Below, one piece after another: positions 11,253-21,099 of a stretch of DNA of 64,000 nucleotides. The notes beneath the pieces are model-generated. The model saw nothing but the letters and a program-made list of their open reading frames with translations, did not search any database and was not told the origin of the DNA. The translations under genes were made by a program, and so were the position numbers. The stretch is taken from the NCBI GenBank assembly GCA_033961575.1, contig CM066737.1, positions 85,184,271-85,248,270 on the forward strand, given 5' to 3'. The stretch is from Aselliscus stoliczkanus (lineage: Eukaryota; Chordata; Mammalia; Chiroptera; Hipposideridae). Numbering within the stretch: position 1 is the first letter of the stretch; each line of letters starts with the position of its first letter.

Positions 11253-12385
11253 CAGTTTTGAAGGGAGAGAGGAAAATGGTTTGGCACTAATAAATTATGT
11301 GTTTTTCTTAATTACAAGTATTCTGATTTCTGCCAAGCCACACTTGACATGTTTGTCTGGCTGGGAAAAGGATGAGGCAAAATTATCTGCAAAGATATTT
11401 GTGTAGTAACTGCCACTGAGCTCTTGACTTTTGACATTCATTATAAGATTAAGATAAAAAGACTTCACAATGGAAATAAATGAAGTCAAGTTATCTTAAG
11501 TCTACTTGGCCCTGGGACCAACATGCCCCCATTCCTGTGGTGTTTAAAGATTTCTGTACCTTCACTATCAAAAATTTCACCTTGACTAGCAGTTGTCATG
11601 GTGACCATCTAAATTCACTCCAGGCATACTTCAACACATGACATGTGCTATGCATTCCCTTCCTCCACGTGTGTAGCTCCTTGGAGGAGACCAGCCCTTC
11701 AGCCAAGCCAAGCACTTAAACCTAAGAAATGACCTCCCTTTCTACATTTGTCATGCATGAGTCACTGAGACTGTAACAACGAGTGAAAATGTAGTTTTTC
11801 TTATTGATTAAAAGGAACAGGCCTTGAGACCTGATTTCAGATTGCACAACTGAGGCTTATGTTTTGAAACCTTTCTTTTCTGATTTAATTTCCTCTTCTG
11901 ATAGAATATCAAGTACGGTTCTTTTCTTAAAATTCTTTCCACTACAAAACACCATTTATTCTTGTTTTGGAAGGAACATAACGATGATTCCTTGTGCTGA
12001 GACCGAGCAGGGAGAGCAATCGCTTCCATGATACTGCTTTGTCCACTGGCAGAGCCCTCTTTTGTCTTTAAAAATAAGTATTTGACAGGGCATTCCAATT
12101 TTCAGTGTCTATTACAATGAAAACTGAACAAAGTATGTGAGAGACTGAGTCATACCTCACTCCCTTTATAAACTGAGTTGGTCAAAAATGGGAATTGTTC
12201 TCCAGCCCAGAACTAACAAAAGAACAGGGTGAGAGTCAGGAGATTTAGGAGGGGAGCCGATGCTTTTCTTGATCTTCCCTCGTTAAATTTTTTTCAGGTT
12301 ATTTTATTCTTTTCGTTTCCACTCATCTCCTTATTGTCTCCATAAGATACCATCAGCTATCCTTTATTTTTTGATACACTTGCCC
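11253..12385. other. No recognised gene or repeat
   Basis: Unique-looking sequence; the 96-codon minus frame at 11808-12098 has no recognisable domain and no supporting signals. Confidence 0.4.
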
Positions 12386-12389
12386 ATTG

Positions 12390-12715
12390 ATACCCAAATC
12401 AATGCGTTTGTTCTTTAACTCACTGCTTACCTTCTTCCTTGTCATCACGTATGCACCCACTGCCTGGCTAACTGTCCACCAGACTTCTCACCTCTTTCTT
12501 AGACCTCTCTTTGGTTCCCATGTGTATCTGGATCACAGAAGTCCCAGCTTTCCTTTCTAAGTGCCCTGCACTGACTCACATCCTCACTTCTCAGCCTAGG
12601 CCTTTCTCAGTAAAGCTCAGGACAAAATTAACTGCTCTTAGCATCCTTTTTTTCTAACCTTTTCTTCCCTCATTCTACCCTCGTTCTCCCAGTCACCAGC
12701 CACATATTTATAGAG
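12390..12715 (+). repeat. Possible L2 LINE fragment
   Basis: C/T-rich text with L2-like phrases ('ctcagcctaggcctttctc', 'aaagctcaggacaaaatta'). Weak resemblance only. Confidence 0.3.
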
Positions 12716-13239
12716 TTTTGTTTTGTTTTTTTGAAAAAGAGTATAAGAAATCACAGAATAAAAACCTACATCACTGCACTACTATGGATGCCTGTAAATG
12801 GGGAGAGGCTTCCCTTCCCTGAAGTTAGAGCAAGACGATTAAGCACTGATTAAATGTATATAACTTAAATTCATTTTAGATGGAATTTACCAATAATAGT
12901 ATGCTAAATAAACACATTGGGAAGTCCCTCGAAGACTAGGCAAACCCCTTTCATTATGGATATTATATGTGTATTCTAGAAGATCGATAAGGAATTGAGT
13001 TAAATTCAGATGCATAAATCATTGGCTATTGTAGTGAAATGTTACAGATACATTATCTAATTTTGTTTAGTTGCTCTCACTTGTTACTTTGGAGAATGTT
13101 GGCTTAAAAGGCAAAATGGAATTATTGCTTGGCACTTAATTTCTTTGAGAACGATTTGTAGAACTGACAATGGACATGACAGATTAGAAACATATGTAAC
13201 ATTTATGCCCCAAGTTATGCATATGAAAGATAATAAATA

Positions 13240-13632
13240 CAGATGCTTCTTGACTTATGATGGGGTTATGATCTGATAACCCCATCAAAAGTTAAAAATA
13301 TTGTAAGTTGAAAATGCATTTCATACACCTGACTTACTGAACATCATAGCTTAGCCTAGCCTACCTTAACCGTGCTCAGGACACAACAAAAAATACTGGC
13401 AACATAGTACACTGTAGAGTATTGGTTGTTTACCCTTTTAATTATGTGGTCTACTGGGAGCTATAGCTCTCTGCTGCTACCCAGCATCACGAGAGAATAT
13501 TGTAAGGCATATCGCTAGCACAGGAAAAGATCAAAATTCAAAGTACAGTTTTTACTGAACGTACATTGCTTTCACATCATGGTAAAGTTGAAAAATCATA
13601 AGTCAAACCATTGTTAAGTCGGGGACCATCTG
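13240..13632. mobile_element. Tigger/pogo-type non-autonomous DNA transposon
   Basis: Ends are cagatgcttcttgacttatg and (reverse complement of the right end) cagatggtccccgacttaac, i.e. degenerate terminal inverted repeats, flanked by TA on both sides (13238-13239, 13633-13634). Just inside, 'atgatggggttatgatctga' and the matching 'gttgaaaatcataagtc' region on the right are typical of this group of mammalian elements. About 393 bp; no transposase. Confidence 0.75.
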
Positions 13633-13827
13633 TACATTCAAGGATGATTTAGATAAATTGCAAATCACAGATCCCATCATGGGGAAATTGAGGATGCTTA
13701 CATATCATGTATTTGTGAGAATAATATTACAGACAGGACTACCAGGGTCCTAAAATATGTCCCTTACTGTGGAAAAACACTGGGGCCAGATGGACTCCAG
13801 ACAAATTTAATATAGCATTTTAATGTC

Positions 13828-14320
13828 TGTTTTGGTTATCTGTTGCTGTGTAACCCACCACGCCAAAACTGAGTGGCTTCAAAAACAGTTTTAATGTTTC
13901 TTACAGTTCTGTGGTTGATTGGAACTTAGCGGGACAGTTCGTTTATCAGTCTCACTCGAAACTTCCTGTGCTGTTTCTGTAAGATTGTGGCTTAGAACAT
14001 TCCAAGGTGTTTCACTCATAGGTCTGGCTCCTGGAAGACTGGGCTCAGCTGAGAAACCAGGATTACTGGGGTCTCTCTCTCTCTCTATCTCTCTATCTCC
14101 TTTACATGTTCTGTCCATATGTTCTCTCCGGCATGACTCCTGCCTAGCATGTCCACAAGCATAAAAGCAGAAATTTCTAGTAGCTTTTAAGTGTTAGGCT
14201 CCAAACTGGAGTAGCATCACTTCTGCTGTGTTCTATTTGTTGGAGCAAGAAACCAACCCAGCCCTGAGACTACCAAGGGTGTGTGAATTCACTGGGACAG
14301 CTACTATCTGGGGCTTCTTC
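13828..14320 (+). mobile_element. MLT1-class (ERVL-MaLR) LTR
   Basis: The start 'gttatctgttgctgtgtaac' followed by 'aactgagtggcttcaaaaac' is the hallmark opening of MLT1 LTRs. A CT-rich centre (14070-14098) and 'gtagcatcacttctgctgtg' (14210-14229) follow in the expected order. It looks like a solo LTR; no internal sequence adjoins it. Confidence 0.7.
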
Positions 14321-14479
14321 AATGTCCTTGTTTAATTTCTGGGGACTGGAAGTGCTGATTCATTTATATTCCCTTCTTTGGAGAGCTCATCCACTTCCAC
14401 AGCTTGTCTATTACCTCATGGGGATGAATCTCACTTGTTTAACCAGACTTCTTCCCCAATGATCTATTACCAACTCCCT

Positions 14480-14690
14480 GTAATGAATAGCTAACTCTGA
14501 ATGAATATCAAGCATGAGCTAAGTACTTTACATAAATTATTCCTAATTTACTGACAGCACTATATTTTAAAAATAAGAAACTGAGGTTTAGAAAAGCTCA
14601 ATTTATAACAGCCATATGTCTAGTAAGGAGCAGTACTGTGATTGAAACCCAGGCATATCTTTGTACAAAGCCTCTGCATGTTTTAGCTAG
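14480..14690 (-). repeat. MIR SINE fragment
   Basis: Reads in the antisense order of MIR: 'gagctaagtactttacataa', 'aaataagaaactgaggttta', then 'gattgaaacccaggc'. Confidence 0.7.
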
Positions 14691-14704
14691 GGTTCCACAC
14701 TATT

Positions 14705-14707
<3 letters not shown>

Positions 14708-14779
<72 letters not shown>

Positions 14780-14780
14780 C
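14708..14780. repeat. (TC)n microsatellite
   Basis: An almost pure dinucleotide run of about 36 units with one TTT interruption at 14766-14768. Long enough to be length-polymorphic. Confidence 0.95.
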
Positions 14781-14859
14781 TGGAACAAAAGAAAAATATA
14801 CCTATTTCACTTAATTTCCAAATAAAATAGCTGTAGGGTATTCTGTCTTTCCAACCTAT

Positions 14860-15126
14860 TTTATTTTTTAAGATTTTATTGGGGAATTGGGGAAGGAGAA
14901 CATTGTGTTTTTCCAGGACCCATCAGCTCCAAGTCAAGTTGTTGTCCTTCAGTCTTAGTTGTGGAGGGCACAGCTCAGCTCCAAGTCCAGTCACCATTTT
15001 CAATCTAGTTGTGAAGGGTGGGGGAGTTGGGAGGGCACGTAGCCCACCATCCCATGTGGGAGTTGAACCTGCAATCTTGTTGTTAAGAGCATGTGCTCTA
15101 ACCAACTGAGCCACCCAGCAGGCCCC
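14860..15126 (-). mobile_element. tRNA-derived SINE with CCAATAAAAT tail
   Basis: Antisense copy: tail complement 'aagattttattggggaattg' at the left, 'tccaggacccatcagctcca' in the body, and a tRNA-like head at the right (15060-15122, 'accaactgagccaccc'). A 9-bp duplication, ccaacctat, at 14851-14859 and 15127-15135 sets the bounds. Confidence 0.88.
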
Positions 15127-15135
15127 CCAACCTAT

Positions 15136-15661
15136 GTTTTTTTGACCAAGAAACAGAAGTTTGCTCTGAGGTCTGACTGCTGTGTGTTATATAACTTGCT
15201 TTTTTGGGGGGTGGGGACAAAAAAAATTCCTGGTTCCAGGAATAGGGCATTTTGTATATCTGGTTATTGTTGAACAGGATTCCCCTCACCCCCACCCCAC
15301 AGGACAAAGTGAATCTTGGCTAAACTCTTTGGTTTCCTCCTCTTGTGTTTTTTTTTTTTTCATTCAGGATGTACGTTTCAGAGCTACTGTTCCTTTATTG
15401 ACTTTATTTCTGAGAGTTCACATTATTTAAAATCACAAGACACTTTTTATTCTAGTTCTTTGATTAGGCATAACAACCTTGAGTCAAAGATATTCCAGGA
15501 GACAGCACAATGATAATTCATTTCCTAGGCATCAGGGAGTAAGTCACTGTGAAGAAATCAGCCTTAGACTGCAAAGTCTGTCCATGGGGTGACAATTTTC
15601 CCTAAAACTCTCATGTGTCTAGACATCTTGTGAGCAAAAGCACTGTATTTTTTCTGAACTA
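15136..15661. other. No recognised gene; contains poly-T run
   Basis: AT-rich unique sequence with a T run at 15347-15360. Confidence 0.4.
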
Positions 15662-16232
15662 CAAGGTCAGACAATTAAGTTCACGAACTCATCCTAGAAA
15701 AAGTGCTACATACCTCATTGCTGAATATCACTACCATCACCTTCCAAGTACTCCCTTAGGAAGCTATGCACTGATGTCAGCACCTAGTCCACTCTTCACA
15801 GTAATTCTGGAACACTTTTTCTGGAATGGCCATTAGCGCTGTCATCGTATTACCCTTGATGTCCTGATTGTCATCAAAATATCTTCCTTTCAGTATTTCC
15901 TTCATCTTTGGGTAAAGAAAGAAGTCATTTGGGGCCAGATCAGGTGAGTAGGAAGGGTGTTCCCACACAGTTTATTTGTTTACTGGCTAAAAACTCCCTC
16001 ACAGACAGTGCCACGTGAGCTGGTGCATTGTTATGATGCAAGAGACATGAATAGTTGGTGAAAAGTTCAGGTCATCAAACTTTTTCATGCAGCCTTTTCA
16101 GCACTTCCAAATAGTAAACTCGGTTAACCGTTTGTCCAGTTGGGAAAAATTCATAATGAATAATCCCTCTGATATAAAAAAAGGTTAGCAACTTCATTGC
16201 AACAAGTTTGCGAACTTAATTGTCAGACCACA
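15662..16232 (-). mobile_element. Internally deleted mariner transposon
   Basis: Terminal inverted repeats are ggtcagacaattaagttca at the left and, reverse-complemented, ggtctgacaattaagttcg at the right; TA precedes the left end. At about 570 bp it is under half of a full mariner (about 1.3 kb). The minus strand keeps the C-terminal part of the transposase; the N-terminal DNA-binding half is missing. The second copy at 26657-27237 has the same organisation and size, so the deleted form itself was mobilised in trans. Confidence 0.9.
15777..15968 (-). pseudogene. Mariner transposase C-terminal fragment
   Basis: The 63-residue frame contains HPSYSPDLAPNDFFLYPKMK, the conserved segment around the third catalytic aspartate (D of APND) of DD34D mariner transposases. 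It is followed by the usual 'lysine-gly-arg-x-phe-asp' stretch. The first two catalytic aspartates are outside the frame or deleted, so no activity is possible. Confidence 0.88.
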
Positions 16233-17535
16233 CGTGTATTTCTTCAAGGATATTTAGGTAGTTACCAGCCTTGGAATAGATATAGCGTCTCTCGTTGTAT
16301 CAAAGGGGAGGCTCCCTTACTTTCCACTATAGTAAAGACAATGTCTTCAACTGGATCAAAGGGAAGGCATGCTTACCGTCCATTATAAAATGATTCAGGT
16401 TCACTAAGCTCAGGGTTGCTTCTGAAATAGAACCCAATGAATATGCAGACATTTGTCTGGGCTAATCTGTGTTGCCTTCGTGGAACTTGAGGCAAGGAGA
16501 ATGGACACAAATATGTTGATGATTATGGTACATATTATGCTGTGCATAATAAAATTATATATCTCTTACCCAGATATCTTATATTTTATGCCAGTATCTA
16601 TGAAACAGTAAGAGGCCAGCTTATTAACTTATAAGCAAGGTAAATCTGAGACCCTTTACAGTTATAGACACAGCTGCAGTGGGAACTACATTTCAAAGTT
16701 CAAATATAAGCACATTTGTGATTCTAAATCATTTTCACTTTAGGGCACTCAGACTGTGGTTCAAAAAATATTGTATTACTAACCAAAAGCTCAAAAATCT
16801 GTCTTATATGCAATTTTATTAATGATTACATATGATAGTGTTGAATTGCTACCTCATTCAAATTATTAAACTGACAATAAAGGATAAGGTATAATTTGAA
16901 CAACACATTTACTGAGAAAACTTAAATTATTCATTGTCTCGGTTATAATATGTTCATATTGATATCTAGGAATGAATGATTTTAGGGCATAAATGAAAGG
17001 ACAATTAACGAAAAGAAATTCAATGGGTATATATGTACATTTAACTTAGGTAAATTCAATTTTATGTTTTTAGGAGAGAAAGAGAATGATAATAAGACAG
17101 ATAGTGAGGATGAGAGAGAGGGAGAGAGAGAAAGAATGAGAGAAAGAGAGAGGAAGAGAATAAAAGTTCAAATAATGTGGGCAATTCAGCCCACCATCCC
17201 AATCAGTGAACACATAGCCTACAGAGAAACTAAGGTGAGAAGCCTGAACTGGCTCTTTCCTTTACATTGGCTGGTGCCATTAAGTGAGCAGCTATGTGTT
17301 CAGTGTGATTCCAGGGTTTAAAGATGGTGTTTTTCATAATATTTCTTCTAAAAGCAAGCCATTACCTTCATCTGGTGCTGAACTAAAGAAGCTCCCATGT
17401 GTAGGTAAAATCATTTGTTGGGCTTTTAGAGAAGATTTTGGCCCCTGACGTGTTACTTTACTCAGAATTTTTCAAGCATAATTTTCACTAAATACAATGA
17501 CTTTCCTTCTTGTTATATAAAATTTCCCTGGGCTG
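16233..17535. other. No recognised gene; GA-rich patch
   Basis: Unique AT-rich sequence. A purine (GA) tract at about 17095-17162 generates a low-complexity Glu/Arg frame (17064-17321) that I do not regard as coding. Confidence 0.45.
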
Positions 17536-17539
17536 AGAG

Positions 17540-17930
17540 ACTATGAAAAGGGGCCAACAACTCCATCACTACATTGAGTTTATTAAGGGAACTTACATAC
17601 AAGCTCCATCTTGAACAGTGGCGAGGTGACATGGATGTCCTTTGTGCCATGTGGCAAGCCCTAAGGGGTTATATAAGGTAGGGCAAGATGGATTGGGGTA
17701 TTGGGGCATGACCCACCCCAGATAAGGGAAAGAAATGTTTCCCCAGGGGTGGGCAATGGCCTGTTCTGTGAACCAGAACAAACTAGCACACAGTGCAGGC
17801 ATAAAAGAGGGGTCAACCAGACAGTCTCTGAGGGGAGTTTTAGGAAGCAATCTGTTCTGACCAGGATCCAACTGACAGGTCCAGCCATGGTCGCGTCATG
17901 GAATAATCTCTCCTTCACACTTCATAACTC
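17540..17930 (-). mobile_element. LTR-like segment with TATA box and polyadenylation signal
   Basis: Read on the minus strand, a C-rich upstream region is followed by CCTTATATAACCCC (about 17665-17678). Roughly 90 bp further on comes TTAATAAACTCAATG (about 17574-17588). TATA followed closely by AATAAA is the U3-R layout of a retroviral LTR. I see no flanking viral genes, so a solo LTR is likely; the outer ends and target duplication are not clear, and the family is unknown to me. Confidence 0.45.
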
Positions 17931-17934
17931 TTCA

Positions 17935-18700
17935 AACCCTTCCTCTCAGCATATGATATGGATCCATGACTGTATCCATCAGAGATCAATCAGCACGACA
18001 GATATCACCCTGACCATCTCAAGTAGACAGGAATTTAATCTAGGAAATTAGAGTATTAATCATTGAATGTGCTGGAGAAGTAAAATTCAGCAGATAACAT
18101 GCTTGGCTTTAAGGAAATATGGAAATACAAGAATCATGCAGAAACCACTGATGATGATATCAATTGCCCATAGGACTAAAGCAGGTGATTAATGGGACCG
18201 CACTCTAAGTCTAATGGAAACTCACATTTGCAGTTTCCCAAGCGTCTGCTTTTCATGCTGCTGGATCATAAGAGCTTTTACTTCTCTTCTGACTTCCAAA
18301 TGACTTGTAGATCCTTCTATTGGCAAAATTTAACCCTGAACTCTGTTGTCAGTGAAGTCTCAGATACAGCTTTGAAACTTCCCCTGTGATGCAGAAGCAA
18401 GTGTGAGTCAGGGTGTGGATTACTTTGATTTGACACAGTCTACCCCTTTGACAATTAAATATGTATTTATACTCTTTTGTCTATATTTAACTTTCAAATG
18501 ACAAAAACAGCAACAGTTCCAGTATCCACATAACATGTGACCATCTGTGATGTAAAGAAAATGCCTTTCTCTTCTATCCCCAGAATAAAACACTAATTCC
18601 CAATAGACTTTGCCCATTACTGGGTGATGATTTTTCCTCTTCTACCTCAGTCACAAACTCCATTTGTTATTTTTCTAATTTTTCCCCTTTGTTCTCACAA
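17935..18700. other. No recognised gene or repeat
   Basis: Nothing identified with support. Confidence 0.4.
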
Positions 18701-18702
18701 CA

Positions 18703-18785
18703 TGTTATTTTTATTTTTTTAATTAGTTTATTGGGTTGACAATGGTTATTCAAGTTACATAGGTTTCAGGTGTTTAATTTGGAGA
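18703..18785 (-). mobile_element. L1-type 3' terminal fragment
   Basis: The T-rich left edge followed by 'tagtttattgggttgacaat' and 'cataggtttcaggtgttta' reads as the reverse complement of an L1 3' end with its A tail. Confidence 0.6.
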
Positions 18786-18849
18786 TAAAACTATAAGTTT
18801 TTGTGCAATGAATTATACAAAATAGTAGTGAAAGAGAAGAAAAGGAACA

Positions 18850-19005
18850 TAAATTGATATATATGTGTATATATGTGTGTCTATGTGTATATATTATATA
18901 TATAATATATAATATGTAATATATAATATATAACATATAATATATAATACATATTATATATTATGCTATATATAATATACATACACACACATATATATCC
19001 ATACA
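18850..19005. repeat. AT-rich palindromic tract with (CA)n
   Basis: Interlaced tatata, ataatatat and catataatata units (18855-18985) followed by acacac. It is almost free of G and C and full of short palindromes, so it could extrude cruciforms. Confidence 0.9.
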
Positions 19006-19011
19006 CACACT

Positions 19012-19218
19012 GGGGGTGCCAAAGAAATGTACACCTTTTAAGAGATGTTATCTATATATTACTTTTCCAAGATGAATTGAATTACGGTAGCAACCTGTAA
19101 TATGAGGTTCGCTCAAAAGATGGCGTTAATCAAATGAATGCTAGCGTCATTCATTGTATTACAATTTTAATACAGTTTTTTCCTTTCTTAAAAAGTGTAT
19201 ACTTTTTTTGGCATCCTC
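19012..19218. mobile_element. Mariner-type MITE (~207 bp)
   Basis: Left end gggggtgccaaagaaatgta and reverse-complemented right end gaggatgccaaaaaaagtat form imperfect inverted repeats that continue with 'cacctttta' / 'cactttttaag'. The right side is followed by TA. No coding sequence. The element at 33997-34119 has the same ends. Confidence 0.75.
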
Positions 19219-19716
19219 TATATATATGCAAGCAGAATAAAATTTGCTTAGATTCTTAAGTCTTGTTTTCTGTAATTGGTCATAATGTCATAGTTGGCAT
19301 TTATAACTTTATTCTTCTTTACTTAGTCAATATCTCCTTTGCTCTCAGCTTGTTCATAGTTATTTAATTGGGGATGACCCTGAACCTTTATTCCTAAAGG
19401 GTTGGAATCCTTAGAGTTCTGCCTACATTGGGTTGCTATACCTTCCATTAACTTTTACCACTAGACTAAGAATTGCAAAGAAGTCCTCCAGAAAACCACT
19501 TGAATTGCATACTTAATAAATACTAACCTTGTTCCAACCCTGTAGCAGCCACCCTGTTTCCTCTTAATAATCCTAATCAATTAACACAACCAAGAGAGTA
19601 ATATTTTTTTGTCTTTCTATTAATGGGAATGCAGAGTCCTAAATAGGACAGCTGACAATTTCAGCTTTCAGTTTATTGGAAGAATTCTTGTGACCCTAGT
19701 AAAAATATTCCTTTTT

Positions 19717-19820
19717 TTATTTTTTTGAGGGAAGTGTCACTGGCCCTCATATGTGGGACCCAAACCGGGGCCACTGACTTCCTAAACCAGTGCTTAACCA
19801 CCGCGCCACTCACCCGGCCC
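19717..19820 (-). mobile_element. Short tRNA-derived SINE (GGCCGG head type)
   Basis: Antisense copy: T-rich tail at left, 'agtgtcactggccctcat' body, head complement 'cgcgccactcacccggccc' at right. Perfect duplication taaaaatattccttttt at 19700-19716 and 19821-19837. Confidence 0.92.
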
Positions 19821-19921
19821 TAAAAATATTCCTTTTTACAGGGGAAACTAACACTCTAAACCAGGAAAGCACAAAGTTACTGTGGCTGGAACCCACACTG
19901 TCATTCACATATTATCACTTC

Positions 19922-19952
19922 TAATAGTTAGAGGGGGCACCTCTAACTATTA
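19922..19952. repeat. Perfect 12-bp inverted repeat with 7-bp loop
   Basis: taatagttagag (19922-19933), loop ggggcac, ctctaactatta (19941-19952). It is too short for a named element and could be a remnant of a small palindromic transposon. Confidence 0.85.
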
Positions 19953-19954
19953 AA

Positions 19955-20885
19955 TATACGTCCATCTTGGTACATTACATTGTGTATTCTGGCTATGAAA
20001 CAGATGGATCATATATTGGTCATTGGTTCAGAGCACATACTGAGCCTTTACTTGCAGATATCCAGGCTCACAATGTGTTGTCAATCAAAGGCTCCACACT
20101 GAGCCTTCAATAGGCTCTTCCATAGTTTGACCTATTTCTGTGCATTGTGGAACATGGTAAAATCAGTGAATGAGCAGGACTAAATTCCTTTACTTTCTTT
20201 GCTGTGAAATAGATTTTATAATGTGTGTGTGGACACCGTGTTGATAAATGAGGGATTTGGTAAGTCCATTGATGGTGGTAATGGTGGAAGGACAAATCAC
20301 TGCTCCCTAAATGATGTAAGGAATTATTTCTAATCAACTTGCCACCTTGCAGGTCATTGCTCTCTCCCTCGCAATGGTGCTCTGTTGGATTGTTGGCATT
20401 TCTCTCTGCTGTTGGCAAGTTGGACACCCAGAAGTGGGAATAAATAATCAGTAGAAAAACTGAGAAATGATGACTTTTGAAGGTAAATGGAGAGTCTAGC
20501 AGGGAAAGCCTTTTTCTCATACTTGGGTCTCTGCAAACATATATTATTGCTCATATCATTTATATAAAGCTCTTTCTCCATCAGATACAAGAAGCTGTGA
20601 AAAAAATGTTTGCATCTTCTTTCCCATTCACACCTCACTGGTTCCCAAGGAAATTGGCAGACAAAATCCCCTTTATGATATTACAGGCAGATCATTTTAT
20701 CCCAGTTCAAATAACTAGATCACATACTGTCTTCTGGCTTTCTCATATGGGAAAGCCAGAAACTTGTCTCAAAATAGAAAATTTGAAACATGTCTCAAAA
20801 TTAGACATATTTCAATATGTACAATGTTGGTATTGCCAAAATAATTTTAAGAATAATATCAAGCAGTTCAATGGCACTTAAATTG
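19955..20885. other. No recognised gene; one 28-bp palindrome
   Basis: The 137-codon minus frame at 20107-20520 has low complexity and no known domain. A near-perfect palindrome lies at 20733-20760 (tctggctttc ... gaaagccaga around CATATG). Confidence 0.45.
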
Positions 20886-20889
20886 CTGT

Positions 20890-21095
20890 AAATTCTTTAT
20901 ACACAGTGACTAATTTAATCCTCATAATACCCTGAAGAGGTAGGTACTAAGTAACCCACGTTTTACAAGTAAGGAAACTAAGGCACAGCGGTTAAGTCAC
21001 TTGTCATAGCTCACACAGCTATAGTCTGGTGGAGTTGGATTTGAACCCAGGTCGTTTGATTTCAAAGTACATGCTTCTATCCTCTTAGCTGTATA
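20890..21095 (-). repeat. MIR SINE
   Basis: Antisense MIR core is clear: 'ttttacaagtaaggaaacta', 'aggcacagcggttaagtcac', 'tggatttgaacccagg'. Confidence 0.88.
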
Positions 21096-21099
21096 TTTC

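Noticed and set aside
17064..17321. Glu/Arg-rich 85-codon frame
   Set aside because: Generated by a GA-rich low-complexity tract.
20107..20520. 137-codon minus-strand frame
   Set aside because: No domain, low-complexity His/Ser content and no splice or promoter context.
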